Positions 40,470 to 49,116 of a stretch of 64,000 bases of DNA are shown here, piece after piece. The position numbers and the translations under genes are program-made. Source of the stretch: Streptomyces xanthii (lineage in GTDB: Bacteria; Actinomycetota; Actinomycetes; Streptomycetales; Streptomycetaceae); assembly GCF_014621695.1 (NCBI RefSeq), contig NZ_CP061281.1:7688001-7752000 (forward strand), written 5' to 3'. Every line of letters begins with the position of its first letter. Position 1 is the stretch's first letter. The notes under the pieces are model-generated. The model saw nothing but the letters and a program-made list of their open reading frames with translations. It was not told the origin of the DNA and searched no databases.

Positions 40470-42564
40470 CGAACCGGTCATAGTGCTGGAGCGTAAACCA
40501 GTCGATGAAGCCGTACGCCGTGATCTCGTCGTCCGGGTCGAGACCGAAGTGGTCATAGGAGTGGAAGACGAGCTTGCCGGAGAAGGAGTTGCCCTCGACC
40601 TTGTAGTCCTTCAGCGCGATCGTCTGGCCGTGGAACTGGTGGATCGCGATGGAGAGGGCGCGCTGGTTGCCGTCCCAGAGGGAGAAGTCGTACACCGGGT
40701 ACTTCACGTCCTGGCGGAGGAACTCCTGGAAGAGGAAGTTCTTGGTGAGGTCCTCCTGGACCTTGAGCTGATCGGTGCGGCCCTTGTTGTCGATGAGGGA
40801 CTGTTTGATGATCTGGCCGGCCTTGTCGGTGTACGCCTTCTCCTGCGGTGAGGCGCCGACCGCGCGGGAGAGGGCTGTGCCGGAGCCGCGGTAGAGGTAG
40901 CGGCCGGGATCGAAGTTGTCGTCGACGGTGACCGTGCCCGCGCTCTGGCCGTCGCGGCCGTAGCGGAAGGCGTTGCGGAGGTCGTCGACGGACTGGGCGT
41001 GGTCGGCGTCGGCTCCGAGCTTGCCGAAGTTCATGATGTCGTTGAACTCGGCCCACATCCAGGACTCGGGCGTGATGCGGGCGACCCAGAACTCCCAGTC
41101 GAGGTCGGTGAGTTCACCGAAGTCGTAGTCGTTGAAGGTGAGGTCGTCGGCGACGCGCGGATCGGCCGGCACGGGCGGGTTCTGGGGGTCGGGGGCCTTG
41201 CGGTGGCCCTCGCGGAAGGCAGACTGGTGGATGAGCATGTCGCTCGGGGGCGGGTCGCCGGGGTCTCCGCCGTCGCTGGGGCCGTCGGAGAGGACGCGCT
41301 TGCCAGGGGCCTTGGGGCCTGCCTTGTCGAAGGCGTGACTGTCGAGGACGACGTACTTGGCGGAGCCGTCGGCCATCGCCGTGATGGCATTGCCGCTGCG
41401 CTGCTGGCCCGACTGCTTGACGAGGTGGCGGGCCTTCTCGTCGTAGCGGTAGAGGGCCGGTGCGATGCGCTCCGAACGGCCGGGGTCGAGGCGGAAGGTG
41501 AGCCGCGCGGCGCCTTCCGCAGGGGCGGAGAGCTGGAAGCCGCTGCCGAGGTAGCCCGGAGTGGACTTCGGGAACTCCCGCTGCCCGGCCGGGAGCCTGG
41601 TGATCTGGAAACCGCCGACCTGCTTGGCGCGCAGGCCCTTCAGCGTGGCCTCGGCGGTGGTGGCACCGCCGTCCGCGCGACGCGTCACGTCGAAGACGGA
41701 GTTCTTGGCGCGGGGGGAGGCGTGGAGCCTCGTCTCCTCGCCGTCCTGGACGCCGTCGCCGTCGGTGTCGGCCTTGGTGGGCTCCGTGCGGAGCTTCAGC
41801 TCGCGGGCGTCCGAGAGGCCGTCCTGGTCGCTGTCGGCGCGGGTGGGCGTGGTGCGGAGCCCGAGCTCGCGGGCGGTCGTGAGGCCGTCCTTGTCAGGGT
41901 CCTCGGCGCCGTCCTTGGTGCCGTCGCCGTCGGTGTCGGCCCTGAGCGGTGAGCTGAACCGGTAGCCGAGCTCGGCGAAGTCGGAGATGCCGTCGCCATC
42001 CGTGTCCTCTGACTTGGGGTCGAGCTTGGCGCGCACCTCCAGGTCGTCGGGGAGGCGGTCGCCGTCGGTGTCCTCCGTCGGCGAGATGCCGTGCTTGGCG
42101 AACGACGCCCAGGTCGGGGTGTCGGCCTCGGCGCCGGGCTCGGCGCGGTACCAGACGGTTTCGGTCCTGCCCGGCTGGAGGGTGTTCGTGGGGCCGACGC
42201 CCTGGAGCGTCGTGCGCGTGTCCTGGGGCGCGGCGAGCCTTGCGGCGGAGGTGTCCGTGACGCGGTCGGAGAGCTCGAAGGTCAGCGACCACTTGGACAC
42301 CGGGTGATCGGAGACGTTCACGAGCTGGAGCCGGGCGACGTAAGAACCCTCTGTCGCACCGCCTCGGAGGGCGGCCGGGACCTGGCTCCACGCCGCGTCG
42401 CCGGGGGCGACCTGGCGGTAGGAGACATCGACGGTGTCGTCGCGGTAGAGCGTCGCCCCGTCGCCGGCCGCGCCGTCGCCGGGGGGTCCCGCGGCGGCCG
42501 GCACGGCCGTGCCGAGGAGGAGGAGTAACGCCGTGCCGAGGGGCACGGCGGCGCTTCTGTTCAT
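40405..42564 (-). CDS. Secreted TSP3-repeat protein with C-terminal DUF3289-like domain
   Basis: 719 residues from ATG with GGGAGG five bases upstream. The signal peptide runs through 'LLLLLGTAVPAAA'. Residues about 140-290 hold at least six calcium-binding thrombospondin type 3 repeats of the form DTDGDGxxDxxE. After a variable region, the last 130 residues ('ALSIAIHQFHGQTIALKDYKVEGN', 'YDHFGLDPDDEI', 'WFTLQHYDRF', 'ADIEIPISG') match the DUF3289 pattern as I recall it. DUF3289 is mostly known from enterobacteria and is uncharacterised. The architecture resembles a secreted effector with a rigid calcium stalk and a C-terminal payload. Confidence 0.8.
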   Translation of the reverse strand: MNRSAAVPLGTALLLLLGTAVPAAAGPPGDGAAGDGATLYRDDTVDVSYRQVAPGDAAWSQVPAALRGGATEGSYVARLQLVNVSDHPVSKWSLTFELSDRVTDTSAARLAAPQDTRTTLQGVGPTNTLQPGRTETVWYRAEPGAEADTPTWASFAKHGISPTEDTDGDRLPDDLEVRAKLDPKSEDTDGDGISDFAELGYRFSSPLRADTDGDGTKDGAEDPDKDGLTTARELGLRTTPTRADSDQDGLSDARELKLRTEPTKADTDGDGVQDGEETRLHASPRAKNSVFDVTRRADGGATTAEATLKGLRAKQVGGFQITRLPAGQREFPKSTPGYLGSGFQLSAPAEGAARLTFRLDPGRSERIAPALYRYDEKARHLVKQSGQQRSGNAITAMADGSAKYVVLDSHAFDKAGPKAPGKRVLSDGPSDGGDPGDPPPSDMLIHQSAFREGHRKAPDPQNPPVPADPRVADDLTFNDYDFGELTDLDWEFWVARITPESWMWAEFNDIMNFGKLGADADHAQSVDDLRNAFRYGRDGQSAGTVTVDDNFDPGRYLYRGSGTALSRAVGASPQEKAYTDKAGQIIKQSLIDNKGRTDQLKVQEDLTKNFLFQEFLRQDVKYPVYDFSLWDGNQRALSIAIHQFHGQTIALKDYKVEGNSFSGKLVFHSYDHFGLDPDDEITAYGFIDWFTLQHYDRFDGKYPPAIAQADIEIPISGTF

Positions 42565-42762
42565 GGGGCCTCCCATGTCTGAAGCCATGTCGGAAGACAT
42601 GCCTGTCGTCTCGAAGTCGCCGTTGTGTCACGGCAGTTCGGAATCGAACGGGGAAGCTAGCAGACATGGGGGATGGTCCCCAAGGTGCGATGGAGACAGA
42701 TTGAGACGTCTGGGAGATTGGTAAGCCCTGCTCCGTTTGTGTTGCTCCGCCTCCTTGCCGGA

Positions 42763-43194
42763 TTACGGCTGGACACCGAAGAGAGGGATGGAAAGGAGCG
42801 GCGGGGCGAGCACGGCGCGAAGGCGGATCAGCATCATGCGCCACTGCTTCCGGTCCTGCGGGTCGACCCAGTTCGCGACGAGCCCGTCCTCGTCGCCCGC
42901 GATGCGGGCCAGGGCTTCGTCAGCCAGTGCCCGAAGGTCGGAAGGGAACACGGGCATCGGTGTTTCCGGACCGTATGCCATGTCGACGGGATGGTCTCCA
43001 GGGCATTGCGCCGCGATCAAGGCGGCAGCGGCCACCGCCTCTTCCGCCTCCGTGAGATAGCCGGTTGCGTCGATCGTTCGGATGAGCACGCCTCGGATCA
43101 GGGCTTCACGCGCCGCGGGCCCGGCCTCGTCGAGCGCGTCGGCGAAGTCCGCGGCGGTGTCGTTGTCGAAGGGACCGGTGTCCCAGGTGCCCAT
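42763..43194 (-). CDS. DUF4259 domain protein
   Basis: 143 residues from ATG with AAGGAGA upstream. The N-terminus MGTWDTGPFDNDTAADFADAL is diagnostic of DUF4259, and 'VDPQDRKQWRMMLIRLRAVL' closes it. Small, cytoplasmic, function unknown; widely scattered in Streptomyces. Confidence 0.88.
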   Translation of the reverse strand: MGTWDTGPFDNDTAADFADALDEAGPAAREALIRGVLIRTIDATGYLTEAEEAVAAAALIAAQCPGDHPVDMAYGPETPMPVFPSDLRALADEALARIAGDEDGLVANWVDPQDRKQWRMMLIRLRAVLAPPLLSIPLFGVQP

Positions 43195-43283
43195 GCCGAT
43201 CTCCTTGCATCTGGTCACCCGGATCCTGGCATCAGGCACTGACAACGCGACTACGGGGCGCGCAGGGCCAGTTTGCGAGAAGG

Positions 43284-43313
43284 CCGAATCCTCCGCGTCC
43301 GAATCCTCCGCGA
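43284..43313. repeat. 15-bp tandem repeat
   Basis: CCGAATCCTCCGCG followed by T or A, twice in tandem, in the 265-base gap between the DUF4259 and collagenase genes. No gene is supported in that gap. Confidence 0.7.
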
Positions 43314-43459
43314 CCGAGCACCTTGCGCACGATCACCGAGACCAGCACAAATCCCGCCGGCGCGGGGCGGCACACGGGAGTCCGCTCCGCGCCGGCCGAC
43401 GGCGCGCTGTCCGTACCTGTTGTTTCGCGTCGTGCTGGAGCTTCTCGATCCTCGAGGTG

Positions 43460-45475
43460 TCAGGACGCGCGGGCGCAGCCGCCCTGCGCGCAGGCGTCCA
43501 GCCAGTTGTTCCAGTCGGAGTCGTAGCGCGTTCCGATGGTTTCCGTCAGATGCCGCCGCGCACCCGCCCAGTCACCGGCGCGATAGGCGCCGAGCACGGT
43601 GCCGAGGTCCGACGGGTGCTTCTCCAGCATGTAGCGGACCGCGAGATACCCCCAGCGGTAGACCCGCGTGGTGTCCGCGTTCTCGTACGTGGTGGCGAAG
43701 AGTTCGCTCAGCCTGTACGTCTTCTTGCCGGCCTCCGCGACGGCCTCCTCGTACCGCAGCCCGCGGTACGTGTACGAGACGTACTCCGCGAATCCCTCGA
43801 TCCACCACACGGTCGGCGTGGACGTGCCGTCCGCGAAGTCGCCGTACATGTCGAAGCGCCCGTCCAGGTAGTGCGTGTACTCGTGGTTGAGGTTCCAGAT
43901 CTGGAAGTCCGGGCGGGTCCACTCCGCCTCGTAGGCGATGAAGCGCGGTAGGTTTCCCTGCACGGAGGGGTCGCCCTCGAGGTACATGCCGCCGTTGTCG
44001 GTGCTGATGCCGAAGATCACCCCGCCGTACGTCTGGTAATCGGTGCTCGAGTCGAAGACGACGACCTCGATGCGCGTGTTGTGATCGTCCTGCACCGGCC
44101 CCGGGTCCCGGGCGACCTGGTGGAAGAAGGCGTCCTGACCGTTGAGGCTGTCGCAGGCGGCCGAGAAGTCACCGGCAGACATGTTCTGCGCGACCACGGT
44201 GATGCTGTCGCTGCAGCTCTGCCGGTCGGCGAGGACAGCGTCGCGCAGCCGTTGCGGGAGATCGCACACGCCGTACTCGGCGCAGTTGGCCTTGTCGTAG
44301 GCGTCGGCCATCTCGGCGACCCCGACCCAGAGCCCGGCGGTCGGGCCGGTCATCTGGGAAAGGTCGAGCAGCTCCTTCATCAGCGGCCGCACCGTGTCCG
44401 CGAGCCCTGGATGCTGCACGAACCGGGCAAGCTCGCGACCCGCGTTGGACACCAGGTACGAGCGCTCGCCGCCCAGCATCGCGACGTGCTCCACGGCGAA
44501 GGCGCGCAGCGTGTCGAGCACCCCCGGATCGGCCTCGACCGCCGAGACGAACGCGGGGACTTGATGACCGCGCCAGAGCACGGTGTACACGTTGTTGACC
44601 GCGTTGAGCATCCACCACTTGTCGTCGTACGAGGAGTCGTAGCCGGTCAGCATGCGCTCGACCACGGGCAGATAGCGGGCGTTCTGCTCCGAGCTGTCGA
44701 TCAGCGTGATCGACTCGGCGAGGGTCTCACCGTTGGCGTCGGTGACGTCCCGCGAGTGTTCGGAGGCGAAGAAGGCGTCGAGGCCGCCTTGGATCGCGGA
44801 CTCCAGTTGGGGACCGTATTCGCCTACATCGGGCTCGTTGTACCAGTGCACGTAGTAGCCGGCCCGCAGATACAGAACCGTCTGCGGCATGCCGGTACTG
44901 CCGTCGCCCGGGTACCCGGCCGAACCGTCGCGCAGCGCGTTCGCGACCGTCACCATCTGCTCCTGGCGGAACGCGCCGGCCGCGTCCGAACCGGTCAGCG
45001 AGAACAGGGTGTGGATGCAGTCGGGTGTGGACGTCCGGATGTGGGCGACGAGTTCGGCGCCCGTGCTGCCGGTGAAGTCGCTCGTCGAGCACTCGGCTGC
45101 CCGGCGCTTGCCGCGCAGGTCGCGTAGGGACGGCCGTGGATGCGAGGGCTTCGCGGTGGACCGTTCGCCGTGCTCGCGGGTGAGGGTGTCCTTCGAGGCG
45201 GGCAGGGGTGCCCGCTCTTTCACCGGCAGCGGGTTGCCGCCGGGGTGGTCCGGCGTGGCGGAAGGTTCGGCGGGGGAGGGGCCGGGGTCCTCGGTCCCGT
45301 CCGCGCTCGCAGGGGTGAGGGCGGCGATGGGCGACGCGGCACCTTGCGTTTGCGCTGTGCTCTGGGCGTCCGGGGTTATGCCGGCGCTGAGTGCCAGCGT
45401 GAGAGCGAGCGCACCAGTGCACACCGCTCGGGCGAGACAGCGGCGTGGGGTGCTTCTTCGATCGTGACCATGCAT
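43460..45475 (-). CDS. Secreted M9 microbial collagenase
   Basis: 671 residues. Signal peptide ('AVCTGALALTLALSAGITPDAQ') then a Pro/Ser-rich linker. The activator subdomain (about 130-410) carries 'MVTVANALRDGSAGYPGDGSTGMPQTVLYLRAGYYVH'. The peptidase domain has the gluzincin site HEYTH at 531-535 and the third zinc ligand Glu560 in 'WWIEGFAEYVSY'. It is shorter than clostridial ColG/ColH, ending after the catalytic domain without PKD or collagen-binding modules. It should degrade collagen-like or other matrix proteins outside the cell. Confidence 0.92.
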   Translation of the reverse strand: MHGHDRRSTPRRCLARAVCTGALALTLALSAGITPDAQSTAQTQGAASPIAALTPASADGTEDPGPSPAEPSATPDHPGGNPLPVKERAPLPASKDTLTREHGERSTAKPSHPRPSLRDLRGKRRAAECSTSDFTGSTGAELVAHIRTSTPDCIHTLFSLTGSDAAGAFRQEQMVTVANALRDGSAGYPGDGSTGMPQTVLYLRAGYYVHWYNEPDVGEYGPQLESAIQGGLDAFFASEHSRDVTDANGETLAESITLIDSSEQNARYLPVVERMLTGYDSSYDDKWWMLNAVNNVYTVLWRGHQVPAFVSAVEADPGVLDTLRAFAVEHVAMLGGERSYLVSNAGRELARFVQHPGLADTVRPLMKELLDLSQMTGPTAGLWVGVAEMADAYDKANCAEYGVCDLPQRLRDAVLADRQSCSDSITVVAQNMSAGDFSAACDSLNGQDAFFHQVARDPGPVQDDHNTRIEVVVFDSSTDYQTYGGVIFGISTDNGGMYLEGDPSVQGNLPRFIAYEAEWTRPDFQIWNLNHEYTHYLDGRFDMYGDFADGTSTPTVWWIEGFAEYVSYTYRGLRYEEAVAEAGKKTYRLSELFATTYENADTTRVYRWGYLAVRYMLEKHPSDLGTVLGAYRAGDWAGARRHLTETIGTRYDSDWNNWLDACAQGGCARAS

Positions 45476-45549
45476 CCGGGATCTCCTGTGGGGGGTGTTG
45501 ATCCAACGGCCGCACGAGCGCGCGATGTTGATGTTTGATGTGAACACGC

Positions 45550-45585
45550 CAGTGCGATGTGCCAGTACAATTTCACATGGCACTG
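45550..45585. promoter_or_regulatory. Long inverted repeat upstream of the collagenase gene
   Basis: CAGTGCGATGTG (45550-45561) and CACATGGCACTG (45574-45585) pair at 11 of 12 positions around a 12-base AT-rich centre. It lies 75 bases upstream of the collagenase ATG, in a 315-base divergent region (45476-45790) that otherwise shows nothing. Likely operator or promoter element. Confidence 0.55.
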
Positions 45586-45790
45586 AACTTGAGAAGGTGC
45601 CGAGTCGGCCAAGGTTCGGACGGCGGTCGGCCACAGGAGCCGCCGGGGTGGGTCGGGTCAGCTCCCGGCTCGTCGAGAGGGGGCGGTGTGGCGCAGGCCA
45701 ACCGTAAGATCAGTACGATCGCCGTTCGCGCTGCGCCCGGAGCACCACACCGGCAGGCGCGGAACTCCACCGGCCCATGAGGAGCAGTGT

Positions 45791-46471
45791 GTGTCCACGC
45801 CCGCAGACCGCGCGCTGAAGCTGCCCGCCGTGCCGGCCCGGCGCAGCATCCGCGACCACGTCGCGCACGCTCTGCGCGCCGCGCTCGTCGCGGGGGAACT
45901 CCGCCCGGGACAGGTGTACTCGGCGCCTCAACTCGCCGCTCAGTTCGGCGTGTCCGCGACGCCCGTACGCGAGGCGATGCTCGACCTCACCCGTGAGGGC
46001 ATGGTCGAGCCGGTACCCAACAAGGGCTTCCGCGTCACCGAGCTGACCCAGCGCGATCTGGCCGAGTACGTCGCCGTTCGCGAACTGATCGAGGTGCCCA
46101 CCGTAGGCGTGGTGGCACGGACCGGCGATCCCGAACGCCTCGAAGAACTGCGGCCGGTGGCCCACGAGATCGTGGACGCGGCCCGTGCCGGGGACCTGGT
46201 GGCCTTTCTCGAAGCGGACCGCCGCTTCCACCTCGCACTGCTCGAACTCGCGGGAAACCGACGCCTGGTGGAGGTCGTCGGCGCCTTGCGCGGCCATTCC
46301 AGGCTCTACGGGCTGGCGGCTCTCGCCGAGGCCGGCCGGCTCATGGAGTCGGCCGAAGAGCACGAGATCCTCCTCGACCTGGTGATCGCCCGCGACGCCC
46401 CGGCCGCCGAGTCCCGCATGAGCACCCATCTGCGCCGCCTCGATGCCCAGGCCAAAGATCCCGCTCCGTAA
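45791..46471 (+). CDS. GntR-family (FCD subfamily) regulator
   Basis: 226 residues from GTG with GAGGAGC upstream. Winged helix at about 18-80 ('HALRAALVAGELRPGQVYSAPQLAAQFGVSATPVREAMLDLTREGMV'). The FCD effector domain (about 90-220) has 'RELIEVPTVGVVA' and 'FLEADRRFHLALLELAGN', with the metal-site Asp and His. These sense carboxylic acids such as lactate, gluconate or pyruvate derivatives. No metabolic operon is attached, so the target is unknown. Confidence 0.9.
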   Translation: MSTPADRALKLPAVPARRSIRDHVAHALRAALVAGELRPGQVYSAPQLAAQFGVSATPVREAMLDLTREGMVEPVPNKGFRVTELTQRDLAEYVAVRELIEVPTVGVVARTGDPERLEELRPVAHEIVDAARAGDLVAFLEADRRFHLALLELAGNRRLVEVVGALRGHSRLYGLAALAEAGRLMESAEEHEILLDLVIARDAPAAESRMSTHLRRLDAQAKDPAP

Positions 46472-46515
46472 GCGTGCTCAGCGCTCAGCCGCTGTGACCT
46501 GGTGACGCCGGAGGG

Positions 46516-46557
46516 CGCCGGCGACCCCGAGCGCAGTTGCGAGCGGGATCGCCGGCG
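46516..46557. terminator. Bidirectional terminator between gntR and serine hydrolase genes
   Basis: Outer stem CGCCGGCGA (46516-46524) with TCGCCGGCG (46549-46557), and an inner CCCG/CGGG pairing. The two genes converge here. Confidence 0.6.
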
Positions 46558-46572
46558 TCGGGTTGAGCGACA

Positions 46573-47832
46573 TCATCCGATGACGGCCTGGATCTCCCGC
46601 TGGATGATCTCCTGGAACGGCACGTCGTCGTAGTTGCCGAGGACGACGCCGACCCAGCCGGTGTCCGGGTAGATGTTCCAGCTGGCGACGCTGCCGGGGT
46701 TGACGCCGGCGCGACCGTTCACCCACTGACCGCTGATCAGACTCACGGGCATCATGTAGGCCCCGAACGACGCGTCGGCGGAGGTGGCCGGGCCCCCTCG
46801 CAGGCCGCCTCCTTGCGGCGCGTGAGGGATCTTGGGGCCCGTGAGCAACTCGGCGTAGGGCCGGTCCAGAAGCGTGCCGTCGGCCAGCGCGTGCGCGAAG
46901 CGGACCAGGTCCGGCGCAGTGGCGAATCCGCCGTCCCCGGGAGGATCGATGAAGCCGCGTGCCGGGTTCTTGCCCAGTTGGTACGGGTCCGGGCTGCCTT
47001 TGTCCAGGTTGCGGACGGCATCGACCCGGCTGCCGTCGGCCTGTCGCATGTACGAGTGCGCGAGGTGCTGGTCGGTGAGCCACTGCGGCCTGGTGAAGAA
47101 CGCCGTACCGGTCATGCCGCAACGCCTGAAGATGTGTTCCTCGACGTAGTCCCAGTACGTCGTGCCGGTCACGGCCTCCACGATCAGCGCGGGGATGGCG
47201 ACCTCCGCACCGGCGTGGTCGGTTGGCGTACCGGGGGCGGCCACCGGCTTCGCCTGCCGAGCCCATCCCTCGTAGAACTCGCGCACCTCCTCACGGCTCT
47301 GGAAGACGCGTCGCAGGTCCTCTTCCGGGGTGTCGAGTCCCGAGGTCCCGGAGAGCAGATGGTGGATGGTCACCTTCTCGGCGATGTCCTTGGCGAAGCC
47401 GGAGAGATAGGTGCCCACCGTGTCCGAGAGCCGTACCTTGCCCCGCTGTGCCAGTTGCAGGATGGCCACAGCGCCGAACGGCTTGCCCGCCGAGGAGAGA
47501 TTGAACGCGACGCCCTCGTGGTTGCGGATCCCCTTTTCCTTGTCGGCCATGCCATAGCTGCGTGACAGCACCGTCCGGCCTCGGTGGGACAGCATCACCA
47601 CGCCGGAGAACTTGTCCTCTGCTGCGAGCTTCGCCACGTAACGGTCGTAGTCTCCGCCAGGGCGGGTGGCGGGAGGAATCGCATGAGGATCAGGAGCGAA
47701 GACGGCCGGGGTGGCGTGGGCGGGACGAACTGCCGCCAGTTGCGTGGCGGCCGCCGCCGCACCCGCCGCCGCGAGCCCACCCCATCCGAGTAACTGCCGC
47801 CGATCCATGCCACGTACGGAATCCGAGTCCAT
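46573..47832 (-). CDS. Beta-lactamase-fold serine hydrolase, Tat-exported, altered motifs
   Basis: 419 residues from ATG with GGAAGGGA upstream. The Tat signal 'MDRRQLLGWGGLAAAGAAAAATQLA' is clear. The fold is class C/esterase-like, with the nucleophile motif Ser-x-x-Lys in 'FNLSSAGKPFGAVAILQL'. The usual second motif Tyr-x-Asn should be where 'PGTPTDHAGAEVAIPALIVEAV' is found, so it is replaced by His-Ala-Gly. The third motif (HxG/KTG) is replaced by 'RAGVNPG'. It may be an esterase or peptidase with a changed mechanism, or a binding protein. Confidence 0.85.
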   Translation of the reverse strand: MDSDSVRGMDRRQLLGWGGLAAAGAAAAATQLAAVRPAHATPAVFAPDPHAIPPATRPGGDYDRYVAKLAAEDKFSGVVMLSHRGRTVLSRSYGMADKEKGIRNHEGVAFNLSSAGKPFGAVAILQLAQRGKVRLSDTVGTYLSGFAKDIAEKVTIHHLLSGTSGLDTPEEDLRRVFQSREEVREFYEGWARQAKPVAAPGTPTDHAGAEVAIPALIVEAVTGTTYWDYVEEHIFRRCGMTGTAFFTRPQWLTDQHLAHSYMRQADGSRVDAVRNLDKGSPDPYQLGKNPARGFIDPPGDGGFATAPDLVRFAHALADGTLLDRPYAELLTGPKIPHAPQGGGLRGGPATSADASFGAYMMPVSLISGQWVNGRAGVNPGSVASWNIYPDTGWVGVVLGNYDDVPFQEIIQREIQAVIG

Positions 47833-48221
47833 GATCACGTCCCTTCCTGTTGGACGAACCGGCCCTTGCCGCAAGGTGGTTCGTACCTTCAGTGAAGGAC
47901 GAGGAGTGTTGCGCCGGCGTATGCGCATTTCCATACGCTCGCGATACTCCAGAGCTTCGGCGCCTCGCAGGCGCAACCTGCGGTGATTACTGCGAAGGCG
48001 CCTATCAGGAGCCTTCCACGAGAATGAGGCTGCGCAGGACCGCGTGTCGGTGTCGGCACCCCCGATCGTGAACCGGATGCAGGCCGGGAGCCCTTCGGGA
48101 ACGAGAGCGCTGTCGACCACGTGGCGGGGCCGACCGCTCGTGAGATGCTGCGGGGCTGGTGAAGAAGTTGCTCCAACTCGAGGTCGGGGAAGAACCGGCC
48201 CTGCAAGGAAGAGGCGTAGCG
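47833..48221. other. Intergenic region, no supported gene
   Basis: 389 bases between the serine hydrolase start and the DUF6221 gene. Open frames here lack homology or codon bias. It should contain the two divergent promoters; I see no clear operator or structured RNA. Confidence 0.6.
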
Positions 48222-48698
48222 GTGGACAACCTCGCGAAGTGGCTCGGCGCCCAGCTCGACAAGGACGCGAGCAACGCGAGCAGCTGGCACACCCTCGGGT
48301 GCGACATCCACGCCTACCTTGAAGGCGACGCGGAGTCGGTGAAGGCCACCATGGCGATGTTCCACGCGGCGCCCGGCGCCGTGTGTGACTGCGGGGTCCC
48401 GGCGCGGGTGCTGCGCGAGATCGATGCCAAGCGGCAGCTGCTCGTCCTGCACGCGCCTGAGCGGGCCGTCGTGGACGGGGCATGCGACCAGAGCGGGACG
48501 GGCGAAACCCAGGTCTGCCGGACCTGCGGCAACGAGGCCGTTGAGCCGTGGGTGAACCGGCGTCCCCCTGAGGGGGAGGGCGATGAAGTAGCTGAAGGTG
48601 TGGCACTTCCCTACGCCGTTGCGCCCTGCGCGACGCTTCGTCTGCTCGCCCTGCCCTACGCGGACCGTCCCGGCTACCACGAGGACTGGCGGCCGTAG
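48222..48698 (+). CDS. DUF6221 family protein (paralogue 2, extended)
   Basis: 158 residues from GTG, chosen for the AAGGAAGAGG site and the family start 'DNLAKWLGAQLDKDASNASSW'. Core 'PARVLREIDAKRQLLVLH' and end 'LALPYADRPGYHEDWRP' match the family. Between them is an insert with Cys pairs ('CDCG', 'CRTCGNE'), possibly a small zinc site, which the 105-residue paralogue at 37886 lacks. Its 3' end overlaps that of the next gene by 25 bases. Confidence 0.78.
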   Translation: MDNLAKWLGAQLDKDASNASSWHTLGCDIHAYLEGDAESVKATMAMFHAAPGAVCDCGVPARVLREIDAKRQLLVLHAPERAVVDGACDQSGTGETQVCRTCGNEAVEPWVNRRPPEGEGDEVAEGVALPYAVAPCATLRLLALPYADRPGYHEDWRP

Positions 48699-48925
48699 TC
48701 CACTGACGGGTCGGCCCCGACGGCCGCCCCGCCGGGCTCGCTGATCGTGTCCTGGGACATCGTGGATTGGAAGTGGGTTCCGTGGTCCGTGATCGTGTCG
48801 GTGGCGGGCCCGAGCACTGCCGCCTCCGACGTGGAAGGGCCCTCGTCAGCGACGGCAGGGGTGGCCAGGGACGCGGCGGAGGCGGAGAGGAGAAGCGCGA
48901 GGCAGACTCGCGTGGTGGTGTGCAT
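48674..48925 (-). CDS. Small secreted peptide, unknown
   Basis: 83 residues. The signal peptide MHTTTRVCLALLLSASAASL ends near 'ATPAVA'. The mature part of about 57 residues is Thr/Ser/Asp-rich without Cys. No family recognised. It is convergent with and overlapping the DUF6221 gene, which lowers confidence. The gap 48926-49116 has nothing. Confidence 0.45.
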   Translation of the reverse strand: MHTTTRVCLALLLSASAASLATPAVADEGPSTSEAAVLGPATDTITDHGTHFQSTMSQDTISEPGGAAVGADPSVDYGRQSSW

Positions 48926-49116
48926 ACTCCGTCCAACGTTTTTGAATCGGCGAGGGCACGCGCGCGACCGCCGGCCCCGGGGGTCGACGATAAGTACGGA
49001 TGGACCGCCGTGGTGGTGACGACCGCCATGGTGGTGGCGCAGCCGTCGATCGGCTGCGCCACCACCGGGCCGGGACGACACGGGCTCTGCAGTCGGGCCA
49101 GTGCGGGATGTTCGGG

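Noticed and set aside
42565..42600. Upstream ATG (42600) for the TSP3/DUF3289 protein
   Set aside because: The signal peptide and GGGAGG site fit the ATG at 42564; the extra 12 residues are Met/Asp/Ser-rich without function.
43254..43345. Minus-strand reading with GRGGFGRGGFG encoded by a 15-bp tandem repeat
   Set aside because: No start or ribosome site, and the repeat alone explains the Gly-rich look.
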